Positions 1-8,404 of a stretch of 20,427 bases of DNA are shown here, piece by piece. The notes under the pieces were generated by a model. The model was not told where the DNA came from. It made no database searches and was given only the letters and a program-made list of their open reading frames with translations. Within the stretch, counting starts at the first letter, position 1; each line of letters begins with the position of its first letter. The stretch is from Hypsibius dujardini. Its lineage: Eukaryota; Tardigrada; Eutardigrada; Parachela; Hypsibiidae. Location: contig LRSR01012290.1 of NCBI GenBank assembly GCA_001579985.1, positions 1 to 20,427 of the forward strand, given 5' to 3'. The position numbers were made by a program, and so were the translations under genes.

Positions 1-707
1 GTCCACAACTCTGGCATCAGTGGGGTCCAATCGGACTGACACCGGCATATTGGTGAAGTAAAGACCTGTTCACATCAAAATAGAAAACCCAAAAAAAGTA
101 TGAAACATAATGGGTGTAGGTATATTATAATTATGTGAGGGGTGGAGGGTAAGGTTGCTGCGTTTCGTACCAGCGGGATCGATTCCGGTGACCCGGCCGA
201 TTTTGTTGACCCGTTCTCCGATATAGCCAACCAGCTGAGCGCCCAAACTGTGCCCGATCAGATGAACCCTGACGGGATCGTAATTCGAGGTTGCTTGCAG
301 ATCGTTGAAGAGTTTCGCGACGTAGGCTCCCAATAAACGAGCATTGGCGGCAGCCTGAATCAACGGCGGCAATGCAGCTGCAAGTGAAGGAAGGGGAGTT
401 ACGCATCAGATTACGTGTACGCGTACTCTTTATGCAGAGGATAGCAGCAGCGATATGGCAGTGGGTACTCACCCCATTCCACTCGAATTACGTTAACGTC
501 AAGCTCATTCAACAAGGCGGTCTTTGTATCCTACAATTAAAGAGCGAAGAACGAACTTTACGTGCCCTTGGAAAACTGACAGTCGGACAAACAGACGGAA
601 GATAACAGAGGCAGAGAAGCAGATAGACACATGAACGCATGAACCCGGACAGAGGTTCAGAAAGACAAACAACCAGACATACAGGCAGACAGAAGGACAG
701 ACAGACA

Positions 708-744
<37 letters not shown>

Positions 745-1203
745 TAGACAGACAGACAATTATACCAACAGACGGATACCGCTATCTTGCTACTTACCGC
801 CCACCACGGCCATGCGTAGTTGTCAGTGAAGCCGTGGACGAGCACCTTTGTATCCTTGGCGAAGTCGAAATTTGAGCCCGTCACCGTGCTCACGTCAAAC
901 GGATCTAGAATCTGCGTCGCCTCCGGATTCAGGCGAGTATTCAAATGGAGTTTGAAGCTCGATACTTGGGCGCAATTCGGCAGTGTCTGAATTGGCCTGA
1001 GAATGAACGTGCTCAATGACAACTGGCCTTTCGATACTACAGCATGAGTACGAGTGCGAGTACCTGTTGAGAATGTGGAAAAAATCCCCGCCGTCCGCAA
1101 AAGATCCCAGTCCGCTGCAAGTGACCTGCGCGGACTGCGCAGTTCTAAAGCAACAGCAAACCACTACTCCGAAAACAACAGCTAACACAACCGCGGACCT
1201 CAT
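1..1203 (-). CDS. Pancreatic-lipase-family secreted lipase, 5' part (exons 1-5, partial)
   Basis: Secreted triglyceride lipase or phospholipase of the pancreatic lipase (PNLIP-like) family; the exact substrate cannot be told. Exons, minus strand: 1203-1064, 996-798, 530-473, 377-171 and 65-1 (continues off the window). All junctions are GT-AG and in phase. Residues 1-25 form a signal peptide (ATG at 1203, long Val/Ala/Cys hydrophobic core, AQSA before the likely cut). The family's RP-x-x-x-LP strand is near residues 47-53 and the oxyanion region KVLVHGF at 97-103. The nucleophile elbow GHSLG puts the catalytic Ser at about 176, and GIDPAG puts the catalytic Asp at about 199. The last visible exon carries the RLDP-x-DA-x-VVD signature. 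The catalytic His, the lid and any PLAT domain lie outside the window. Intron 2 (531-797) holds a GACA array; the other introns are 67-105 nt. Exon joins were inferred by eye from phase and similarity. Confidence 0.9.
661..758. repeat. GACA tetranucleotide array in lipase intron 2
   Basis: Imperfect GACA units with a nearly pure core at about 710-742, inside the intron between lipase exons 2 and 3. It reads TGTC on the sense strand of the gene. It creates a spurious Cys-Leu-Ser-Val frame on the minus strand. Confidence 0.95.
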
Positions 1204-1907
1204 TTTGTCGGCAACAAGTATAACGGTAACGAAAAAAGGAACAATGTTGTGGCCTTTGATAATTTTCCTGTAAGTTATATGACTTTTATGCCATCTAAGC
1301 ATTTGTTGTGTCACCCTGTCGCCCGATATGACTTTCACAATCAGTCGTCTTGCTTTTTTATCTCCTCACTTCTTGATCTGCTCGGGAATAATGATAGGTA
1401 GAATGGCCAAAGGTCGCCTGGTCTATCACCGGAGACACATTCTGGGTTCAATGAAATATCGGCTCGAGGTTTACTCCGCGGACTCTTGGACAGATTTTCA
1501 AACAACAGCCCGCCCAAATTGAAGTCCAAATACCACGGAAGTACTCATACCTGAAATGTAGAGTACGAGTAGGATGCCCCATTTTTAACTCTAGCCACCC
1601 CGTTTTGGGTCCTATTTCTAGCCACTATTAACAATTTCAATGTAGAGGGACTTTTCCTATAAAATAAAAAATATACTTTTCTGGACACAGTTTGGGGGGG
1701 GCGGGGTTTTGGACACGTTTTGAAATCCATGCTAACATTTCCAGTCCCCTTTGCAAACATACAGCACTGGCTCCGCCCACTGATTTTGACAACAATTTCG
1801 TGAATGCCAATCGATTCCAGATTGAATTTGGGATGAGACAGTGTCCAAAGAAGTTTAGTTTAATAATATATAAGAAGGTCCCACAACGGGCACCCTCCTC
1901 GTACCGT

Positions 1908-1954
1908 TACGAAGAGAAGCCATATTTTGTTTCAATTCAAATGTTTCTCTTCGT
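1908..1954. repeat. Short hairpin beside the MITE
   Basis: TACGAAGAGAA and its reverse complement TTCTCTTCGTA flank a loop of about 25 nt. The right arm abuts the left end of the inverted-repeat element that starts at 1956. Confidence 0.6.
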
Positions 1955-1955
1955 A

Positions 1956-2196
1956 CAGTAAGCAACAGGAAAAAGTTGAATGGAGCGTCCGAGTGATGGG
2001 CAAAAGGGGTGGGGCAGGGGGTTGGCTGAACGCAATCAGCTAATCAACCAATGACCTTAAAAACGGTTTAAAGTGACCACAAAACAAACGGTGCAGCTTT
2101 GTGTTTGATTAACTGATTGTGTTTATCTAACCCCTTGCCCCGCCCCTTTTGCCCATCGCTCGGACGCTCCATTCAGCTTTTTCCTGTCGCTTACTG
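1956..2196. mobile_element. Non-autonomous inverted-repeat element (MITE, Tc1/mariner-like ends)
   Basis: A 241-bp element with 84-bp terminal inverted repeats (1956-2039 and 2113-2196). By eye they differ at 9 positions, eight of them transitions and at least four of those CpG to TpG/CpA changes. It is flanked on both sides by TA (1954-1955, 2197-2198), and its ends read CAGTAAGC. TA target duplication and CAGT-type ends are typical of Tc1/mariner elements. There is no transposase frame, and the 73-bp middle is noncoding. A diverged relative sits in a NUS1 intron at about 6636-6832. Confidence 0.8.
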
Positions 2197-2245
2197 TACA
2201 AGGTGTCTGGCCGATTGCCGACCACTTGCATTACCCTTGTACTGT
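2191..2245. repeat. Small inverted repeat at the MITE right edge
   Basis: TACTGTACAAGG and CCTTGTACTGTA face each other over a loop of about 28 nt, overlapping the right end of the element at 1956-2196. It could be a fragment of a related element or a rearranged insertion site. Confidence 0.5.
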
Positions 2246-2794
2246 AGAGGGCGACTCACTTGGGACGATTTTTAAACGGGGAATGCAAAATATCTCCGCT
2301 TTATTTTACATTCGTCCAATATCCGTGAAGATTTTATAAAGTTTGTTTCATCGGTCAGGCTCGGAAAACATTTTCCAGACAGAACGCCAAATTCCGGAAA
2401 GAAGGAAAAGGAGTTGACGTTATTCTTACTGTACAAACGACGGAGGCCAAATAGCGCGCCCGGCGCCCCGACGAAGCTGGAATGCGAAATGATTTTAAAC
2501 GATTAAAACCAGTACTTTTATCATCCCAAGAAGGGCTCGAGAGGGTCCGCAAAGTAAAAAGACGAGTCGGATTTCACACTGTGCGAGATTTTGAAAAATC
2601 GAAATGCGACGTTATGGGGTAACAACACAACCCACTAACGATCGGAGAAGTGAGGGCTAAAACGGCAACAGCGAATACTGAATAATCAGGCAGTGACAGG
2701 ATTTGAAGAGAGAAAATCAGTTACCACGTGAGGAAATTGCTGCACTCACGAAAGAGGATCGGTTAGGATTGGTGCTACAACGGTTGGGGATCAT

Positions 2795-4975
2795 TTAGTC
2801 CGCCGCTGCTGCCGGAGGAGAGAAGGCATATTCTTTCTCGACACTCTTCACAAAGATACGCATGGCTTCGCGGAACACCGGATTGGACAGGGGCAGCTTC
2901 CAGGTGATCACAGCGTAACGGCTCTCCGACGGATCCAAGACACATCCCAGGTACATCTCCTTCATCCTAAAGAGCATCATTCCATATTATTCCATATTAA
3001 AGCATTTGGAATATAGAGACGCAAGCATTTTCACATAGGCACGGTGGCAACATACGGACAGGCAGACATGGACAAACCAACTGACGGGAAGACGGAGAAA
3101 AAGGTATACCGGAAGATGGGACCGACGAACACGTAAGCCTATAAAATCAGAAACATATAGACGGAGCAAGCATATAGATGAACTGACAGACAGACATGTA
3201 GATAGACATAGGGACAGACATAGGAACAGACTGACAATTAGACAAGATGAAGAGTTATACAAACATAAGAGGGCAGATAAATCAGATGACATGCAGAGAA
3301 CCAGGCAGCCAGATAGACAGGTAAATAGACAGATCCAGAAGATGACGAGGCCAACAAACGTAAAGCCAACAGACGCATCAGGTGACAAGCAGGTAGGCAG
3401 CCAAGCAAGCAAGCAGTTAGACAGACATATACCCAAATGAAGAGACAGACAGACAAACAAACATACAGACAGCTGATAAATCAGATTAATGACAGGCAAG
3501 CAGGCAGAAAGATGCACAACATGCGGTAAAAACTAGAACAGATAGATATCAGATAAAAAGGCAGATCAACACAGATAAATAAATGGGCATACAGGCAGGT
3601 AACAAGACAAACACAAGAAATTGTCTAACGTGAGATTAGAGTTGGTATAGGCCAAACGGCCCCAGGAGTGGTTGATAGATTGAGTACGCTAGGGCCGGCG
3701 GATACCAATTCTACGTGAGAGTTAAAAGGGAAAAGCAAAGAAGCGATGTGAAGAACGTCCTCACCATGCAGGGGCGTAAGGAAAGTGGAGACGGTAATTT
3801 TGTTCGCGACCGGACGCTTTCATTTCCACTTCACCGTCTGGCTGTAATGCAAAAAAAGGCTGCTCAAGTCACTAAAAGGCACACTCTGACCAATGGCAGG
3901 ACAATGCCAGAAAGAGGGTGCGTACTCGACCGTGTACAGTGACAAAGTACTCGTTGGCGATCGGGACAAATGAAATGCCGATCTTCCTGAGGATTTCGTG
4001 AGCCCGGAGTGTACGCTGGAGCTGTTCCCGTCCGCCTGCAACGTCTGCAAAAGAATAAATTAAATTAAAATCAAACAAACGAACAAGCGTCGAGTTCGAA
4101 TTCTTCTCTAAAATTCTTCTCTAATTCTTCTATTCTAAATTCTATAAATTCTGCACTTTGACTTCGAGCAACACCAACACCAACTCCAACTCCGAGACAG
4201 CAAACCTATATCACGGCATTTGCGGCATTATTCCCATCCAACGGCCTGAACATCGGGTAAAGATTTGCAAGCAAAAAAAATTAAAAAGCTCAACCTCCCT
4301 ATTGATGGAATTTACAACAAGCAGAAAAGCCTATCCTGTCAACCAATCGATCAATCAACGGTGAGAAAACTAACACAAACAAATCAAGCAATCAACTCGA
4401 TAAAACACCATCAACAAACCCCCTTCAATCGATCAATCAACCGCCCTACTCCAATACTCACTGACGAAATTAACCGGAATCTCCCGGATCCGGCCGTCAC
4501 TCGGATCCTCCAGCCGGAGATCCACCGCTTCGTCCTTCTTCAACTGCGGATGCTTGGTGATGTGATTGCTCAGCTTCTCCGGCGTTTCAAATGCCTTATT
4601 ACAGCCGTCCATGATGCATTTGAAGGATTTCTTGGGGCAGTGATTCTTGATGTGATGCTCCATGAACCGCGTCGGCTGGTGATGAAAGCGTCGCTCGCGG
4701 TTGTTGGCCGCGCCTACCTGGGCGGCCTGCTCCGCGACCGGGCAGTTGCGCCACTGGCACGGCCCGGCCTGGTTCTCGTTGGCGTGCGCATGGAGGTGGT
4801 TGTAGAAGGCCGGCTTGTCGTCGTACACCTCCGTACAGTTCTTCCAGAGGCATCGTAGCAGCGTCTCTTTCCCGTTGTTGTTGCTGCTGGACCCCTCGTT
4901 GCGTTCCTGCGTGGTAACGGAAGAGGAGGAAGCGCCCTGCTGACTCGAGCTGTCACAGCTGTCCGGGGCTTCCAT
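2795..4975 (-). CDS. C2H2 zinc-finger protein, 259 aa, three exons, family not settled
   Basis: Exons, minus strand: 4975-4462, 4044-3951 and 2966-2795 (stop TAA at 2797-2795). Splice phases agree at both GT-AG introns, giving 260 codons including the stop. The start at 4975 is supported by an in-frame TGA 12 nt upstream. Residues 1-40 are Ser/Gln/Asn-rich. Finger 1 has C42, C47, H60, H64; finger 2 has C73, C78 and a long insert before H107 or H108 and H112; finger 3 has C120, C125, H138, H142. All use the C-x4-C spacing with a Trp in fingers 1 and 2, as in GLI/ZIC, AEBP2 and the ARID2 C-terminus. The C-terminal about 110 residues include a predicted helix near TLRAHEILRKIG that recalls the segment after the ARID2/BAP170 fingers, but ARID and other ARID2 domains are absent. 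It is probably a nuclear chromatin or DNA-binding protein; I cannot assign a name. Intron 2 (984 nt) is mostly a degenerate GACA array. Confidence 0.75.
3055..3610. repeat. Long degenerate GACA/GATA tetranucleotide region in zinc-finger gene intron 2
   Basis: About 550 bp of diverged GACA, GATA and GGCA units within the intron 2967-3950. The 4-bp register is partly kept but units have drifted heavily, so the array is old. It is the source of the Leu/Cys/Ser-rich minus-strand frame at 2987-3517, which I do not call a gene. Confidence 0.85.
4085..4145. repeat. TTCTTCTCTAAA low-complexity repeat
   Basis: Short tandem-like repeat of TTCTTCTCTAA-type units, drifting into ATTCTATAA, in intron 1 (4045-4461) of the zinc-finger gene. 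Confidence 0.6.
4340..4445. repeat. AATC-type tetranucleotide array in zinc-finger gene intron 1
   Basis: Clusters of ATCAATCAA units interspersed with unrelated sequence. The same motif family recurs in the NUS1-MNAT1 intergenic space and in GDPD intron 1. Confidence 0.7.
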
Positions 4976-5071
4976 TGGAATAGTTCAGGAAGAGAGTTAA
5001 AATGATTTGCAAGAAAATGAAGGGCATCACCTGAAAAGAGAAGCATGCTAGCAGCTGCTGCAGCGCTTTTT

Positions 5072-5086
5072 CTTGGCCCCTGGGGG
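5072..5086. promoter_or_regulatory. CTTGGCCCCTGGGGG motif upstream of zinc-finger gene
   Basis: This sits 97 bp upstream of the ATG at 4975. A near-identical block (CTTGCCCCTGGGGG) lies at 8132-8145, 99 bp upstream of the NUS1 ATG and in the same orientation relative to the gene. The function is unknown. Confidence 0.4.
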
Positions 5087-5114
5087 GGGGCACAGTTTGG
5101 GTGAAAAGGAAAGA

Positions 5115-5121
5115 GGCGGGG
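5115..5121. promoter_or_regulatory. GC box
   Basis: GGCGGGG, an Sp/KLF-type site, about 140 bp upstream of the zinc-finger gene ATG and between the CTTGGCCCC motif and the CRE. Confidence 0.35.
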
Positions 5122-5132
5122 CAGAACCGCGA

Positions 5133-5140
5133 TGACGTCA
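5133..5140. promoter_or_regulatory. CRE/ATF palindrome TGACGTCA
   Basis: Perfect TGACGTCA about 160 bp upstream of the zinc-finger gene ATG. The overlapping 10-mer GCGATGACGT (5129-5138) occurs again upstream of NUS1 at 8112-8121 on the other strand. Confidence 0.5.
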
Positions 5141-5470
5141 GAGTTTCCTGCAAAAATGGGTGTTCCACACGAAATTTTATTTTAATTTCACTTTTATCAG
5201 GCTTTCGAGAATTTTGTGAGCCAGAAAAATGGAGGCTAGTATATGTTTGAGGGCATCTCAGGCGAGTCTCACTGCTGCTACCGCCTCGATGGCCGTGGAA
5301 GAAATGAAAAAGCTGTTAATGCCGGAAAATGCCACCGTGTTTGTTGCGCTTACTGGCTGCTTTCATTTTGCACGGAGCCGAATTTGGATTTGTTGCCAGC
5401 TCACCTCCGTTCCCGTCTGACGACCAGTTAGTGGTATTATGATCGTAATCCTGTCCTGAATTGTATCCTA

Positions 5471-5621
5471 TACTGTACTGTATTTTCGCGTTAGACAGGG
5501 ACAGTCGTACAGGAGTGGAACGTGTGCACAGCTTGTGTGCACCGTACACACAGCACAAGTGCCGTGTAGCCGATTAAACGTTCCACAGCTCGTACGTTGT
5601 CCCTGTCTAACGTACAGTACA
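5471..5621. mobile_element. Second inverted-repeat element (MITE-like), about 150 bp
   Basis: Left arm 5490-5523 and right arm 5577-5611 share GTTAGACAGGGACA, then a GTAC core, then TGGAACGT, in inverted orientation. The outer ends read TACTGTAC at left and GTACAGTA at right. The centre (5524-5576) contains a smaller GTGTGCAC inverted repeat. There is no coding capacity. The TA-bounded ends resemble those of the element at 1956-2196, but the arms differ. The left arm has about 10 extra bases, so exact ends are uncertain. Confidence 0.65.
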
Positions 5622-5978
5622 GGCTGATTTGCATGTTTTTAAAAAAATGAATTGATTTGACCTGTTGTATTTATCTGACAGTGATGACACCGAGCTCTTT
5701 GAATAGGAAGCTGTTCTGTTCTATACTATACGTACTCGTGCTATCGCGTCCATATGCAGATGTGAAAGCAGTGTTCGCAAACTCTTGCTCCGAACAACCG
5801 AAAAACGGCCCCAAACATCAGCCAAACAGTTTTATGACATTGTAAAATGCTACCACGTGACAATCTCTTTTCTGAACACCTGAGTTAGAAACCGGTGAAA
5901 AATATACATACTTATTTCAAATAAAGTCATATAAAACGGGTGCGACAATTGAAATGAACAACCGAATCGGGACCGCCG

Positions 5979-8033
5979 TCATCGACCGACACGCTGTTCT
6001 ACGCGGGAAAACTGCGCAAGAGCATCCTTAAAGCTTTGATAAGACAAACAGCGCTCCTCTCGAGCCGGAGAAAATCTGAAATGAAAAATCAAACACAACT
6101 TTGATTACAAGTATTTTCCGGCAAGAACTTCAAAATTGATTGTTTAAATCAAGATTTCAAATTTTTGAACTTGCATAAAATCAGTACGCGACTAAAGTAC
6201 GGTTTTAAATTAAATTCAAAAAGACTAAACTTTAAATAAAACGCTTTCCCGGTATTTTAAATCGAATTTGCATAAAATCACCGTCGATTTAAAATGGTTT
6301 TACATTTCATAATTTAAATAAAATAAAATAATTTAAATCAAATCAAATAATTTAAATTAAATTAGAAATTAGGACATGACAAGGCGTATGATTTTAAAGT
6401 TAATTTAAAATTATTTAATTTAAAATAAAATGCCCATTTTGGCTAATTTAAAATCACTATTTAAATTAGTCTAAAAAACACTAACGCACATTATGGACGT
6501 GAGTCGGACGTGCCACGGAAGGTAACCGGAAAGGCTGTCCAGCTTGCCGATTTTTATCACCAGATCGGGATCCAGAAAATTCCGTTTCCCTGCATAAAAA
6601 TGTTGAGATGAAAGGAAGCTGTGACAGATTGACAGTTACACCGATCAAACAATGTAGTCAACGACAAGATTGGGTACACTAGAGGGTTCGGGGAATGGGC
6701 AAAACGGGCGGGGCAGGGGGTGCTTTTCAAACAATCGAACAATCAACCACTTGACCACGCCTGCTCCGCCCCTTTTGCCCATACCCTGAACCCTCCAGTA
6801 AATTCAATCTTGTCGCTGATTGTAACGTAAGCAAACGGTCAAGATGTGAAACTTACGACGGATAAAATGGTCCAGGACGCCTTCGTTAATGGTGACGTCG
6901 GACAAGGTCCCAGCGCGGACTTCCAGGCAGACGTCGCGTGCAGCCTCTGCTATGCAATGTTTACCGTCGATTTCAGATAGAAATATCACACTGGTACCTG
7001 CAAAAATAAGAAACGGAAGATAGCCATTGACGTGAAGTGAACTATCAATCAATCCACTTACTCAGATAAAAGCGACATTCAAAAAGTGCTGATTAAGTAA
7101 CGCCTTTGAATTTAAATAAATCATTAATTTAATTTTAATCCACCGGCCAAGTTTATTTAAATAACTAAATTACACTATTTATTTATTTTATTTATTTATT
7201 TACGCTATATACGGTCATATTATTACGCTAGCCAAGTTAGGTCATTTAGCTCGATTACTGATTTCAGCCGTGCATCGATCAAGCTAAATGGCTTAACTCG
7301 GTTAGCGCTAACATGGATCTGTGTAATAAAACCACGCTCAGTAAACCAGACAATCCACGGATTGAATGCAACAGAATAGTCAACCGGTCACGCAATCAAC
7401 CGATCAATCAACCGGCACCGGAACAAAACATCATGCATCACGAACTTCATTGCAAAATAATCACTAAACACTTTCCGATCTGCTCTCTTACCGGAATAAA
7501 CAGTGAAATCATACGGCTCCACATGGTCCACCTCCGCACTGAGCAATTTCTCATTGGAAGAAACAATCTGAAGGCACGATTTTGCCGACGACGTCGCGCA
7601 GCTGGACGTTCGTTTTTCCATCATCAACCTGATCTCCTCCTTCTTCGACCGCCAAAACCCTGCAAATACGAAGTTTGTGCATCGAGAAACTCTACTTGTA
7701 CCGCGGAGCAGTACCATGTCGGTCGTAGACGCTGACAACGGGCACGTTGAATCCCGCCGACCACGTGATGAGCTCCAGCAAGTTCTCCAGCCCGTGGCGG
7801 CTCGGATCGCCCGACCAAACCAACCCCAAATGGCTAGGAATGCGGGCCAGGATTTTGGCGTCCGATTGGGCTCGGCCGAAGTCGCGGTGGTAACCGGGAA
7901 GGTGGTCAAAAAGCTTGGCAAAGTTGAAGCGGGCAAGGAGCGATGCGGTGATGGAGTAGAAGGTTATGAGGCCATGCAGGAAATTCCACATGCAGCGGAG
8001 AGCCACATGGCGAAGCGAGGCGGATAGACCCAT
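5979..8033 (-). CDS. NUS1: NUS1 / Nogo-B receptor, DHDDS-partner subunit of cis-prenyltransferase
   Basis: Regulatory subunit that pairs with DHDDS on the ER membrane to make the polyprenyl diphosphate precursor of dolichol, needed for N-glycosylation. Exons, minus strand: 8033-7715, 7659-7492, 6997-6857, 6589-6486 and 6056-5979 (stop TGA at 5981-5979). The join gives 270 codons (269 aa; human NUS1 is 293). The ATG at 8033 is the first in frame. Residues about 12-36 form the N-terminal membrane segment, followed by [10 protein letters not shown] (64-73) and SVYDRHGF (101-108), which match the cis-prenyltransferase-homology fold. The conserved [10 protein letters not shown] and [10 protein letters not shown] blocks are in exon 4. 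The last exon, of 26 codons, ends QRVGR, providing the RxG motif that completes the active site of the heteromer. Intron 1 is only 55 nt. Its first splice site was chosen by phase and homology (CAT G before GTACTG); a slightly longer unspliced reading ends at a TAG. Confidence 0.93.
6100..6480. other. AT-rich NUS1 intron 4 with TTTAAAT motifs
   Basis: Most of the intron 6057-6485 is AT-rich, with many self-complementary ATTTAAAT and TTTAAA words and two diverged copies of a TTGCATAAAATCA word near 6172 and 6270. I see nothing coding. Confidence 0.6.
6636..6832. mobile_element. Diverged relative of the 1956-2196 MITE inside NUS1 intron 3
   Basis: Inverted arms at about 6658-6721 and 6760-6825 share GACAAGATTG, then GAGGGTTC-GGG, then ATGGGCAAAA-GGGCGG. 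The ATGGGCAAAAGGGGCGGGGC core and the GCGACA outer motif are also in the 241-bp element at 1956-2196, so the two belong to one family. The ends are degraded and no target duplication is certain. The element fills most of the intron 6590-6856. Confidence 0.65.
7226..7307. repeat. Imperfect inverted repeat in NUS1 intron 2
   Basis: Arms of about 30 bp (CGCTAGCC...CATTTAGCTCGAT and its partner ending GGTTAGCG) face each other with a loop of about 20 nt, within the intron 6998-7491. It may be a decayed element or simply a hairpin. Confidence 0.6.
7378..7412. repeat. Short AATC-type repeat in NUS1 intron 2
   Basis: A few CAACCG/CAATCAACC units between the hairpin at 7226-7307 and NUS1 exon 2. Confidence 0.5.
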
Positions 8034-8111
8034 GAGAGGGGTTTTAATTGAAAAAAAATTGGGCAAAAACGGTGGAGGAGTCGTGGAGAAAAGTGGAAAA
8101 ATGTGCGGCAC

Positions 8112-8121
8112 ACGTCATCGC
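8112..8121 (-). promoter_or_regulatory. CRE-like 10-mer GCGATGACGT upstream of NUS1
   Basis: This identical 10-mer is found upstream of the zinc-finger gene (5129-5138), where it extends into a full TGACGTCA. Here it lies about 80 bp upstream of the NUS1 ATG. Confidence 0.4.
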
Positions 8122-8131
8122 AGAGAAAATA

Positions 8132-8145
8132 CTTGCCCCTGGGGG
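8132..8145. promoter_or_regulatory. CTTGCCCCTGGGGG motif upstream of NUS1
   Basis: This lies 99 bp upstream of the NUS1 ATG and continues into a second CCCCTGGG. It matches the block 97 bp upstream of the zinc-finger gene ATG. Confidence 0.4.
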
Positions 8146-8193
8146 TCCCCCTGGGCGAAACATTATAACAGTGGCGAAAGACTTGGCTCCGCT

Positions 8194-8200
8194 CCGCCCC
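8194..8200. promoter_or_regulatory. GC box upstream of NUS1
   Basis: CCGCCCC in a C-rich tract (8188-8210) about 160 bp upstream of the NUS1 ATG; an Sp/KLF-type site. Confidence 0.35.
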
Positions 8201-8404
8201 TCCGGCCCCTCACTGTAAAAATCGTCTACAGTGGACAAATCAAATCTTTTTTCAGCATTTCTTTCTCCGCTCATCTACTGGACTCCTACAACCCTCATGT
8301 TAATTTTCAAGTCAAATTAAAAAGATTAGGCTTCGTGTTTTGAATTCTGACCAGGATAAGCGAGAACCGAGGTGAGCGATAGTAATTGATTTAGCTTATT
8401 TCTC

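Larger units (their letters stand above)
1204..2794. other. Intergenic region between lipase 5' end and zinc-finger gene 3' end
   Basis: No reading frame here looks like a gene. It must hold the lipase promoter, at its left side and read leftward, but I see no convincing TATA box. The stretch 1540-1900 is unremarkable, with a G-run near 1690. A 241-bp inverted-repeat element lies at 1956-2196, with small hairpins on each side (1908-1954 and 2191-2245). From 2250 to 2790 I recognise nothing, including no canonical AATAAA on the minus strand after the zinc-finger stop. Confidence 0.6.
4976..5978. other. Intergenic region upstream of zinc-finger gene and downstream of NUS1
   Basis: The left 170 bp looks like a promoter: a C/G-run motif at 5072-5086, a GC box at 5115-5121 and a CRE palindrome at 5133-5140. 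An inverted-repeat element lies at about 5471-5621. The open frames at 5229-5431 and 5657-5845 show no domain, splice partner or composition that would support a gene. On the minus strand I find no canonical polyadenylation signal close after the NUS1 stop. Confidence 0.6.

Noticed and set aside
505-1100. Long minus-strand frames rich in Cys-Leu-Ser-Val
   Set aside because: These are translations of TGTC tetranucleotide arrays. A 4-bp unit cycles through all frames without stops; the same applies near 2987, 13748, 16307, 17930, 18483, 19177, 19472 and 20012.
4433-4858. Plus-strand frame of 197 codons
   Set aside because: It is the antisense shadow of zinc-finger exon 1.
5229-5431. Two overlapping plus-strand frames of about 62 codons
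   Set aside because: They lack recognisable domains, splice signals and support from any neighbour, and sit between a promoter and an inverted-repeat element.
8034-8111. N-terminal extension of NUS1 to 8111
   Set aside because: The extended frame begins with GTG, not ATG. The first in-frame ATG is at 8033, and the extension overlaps promoter-like motifs only in part.
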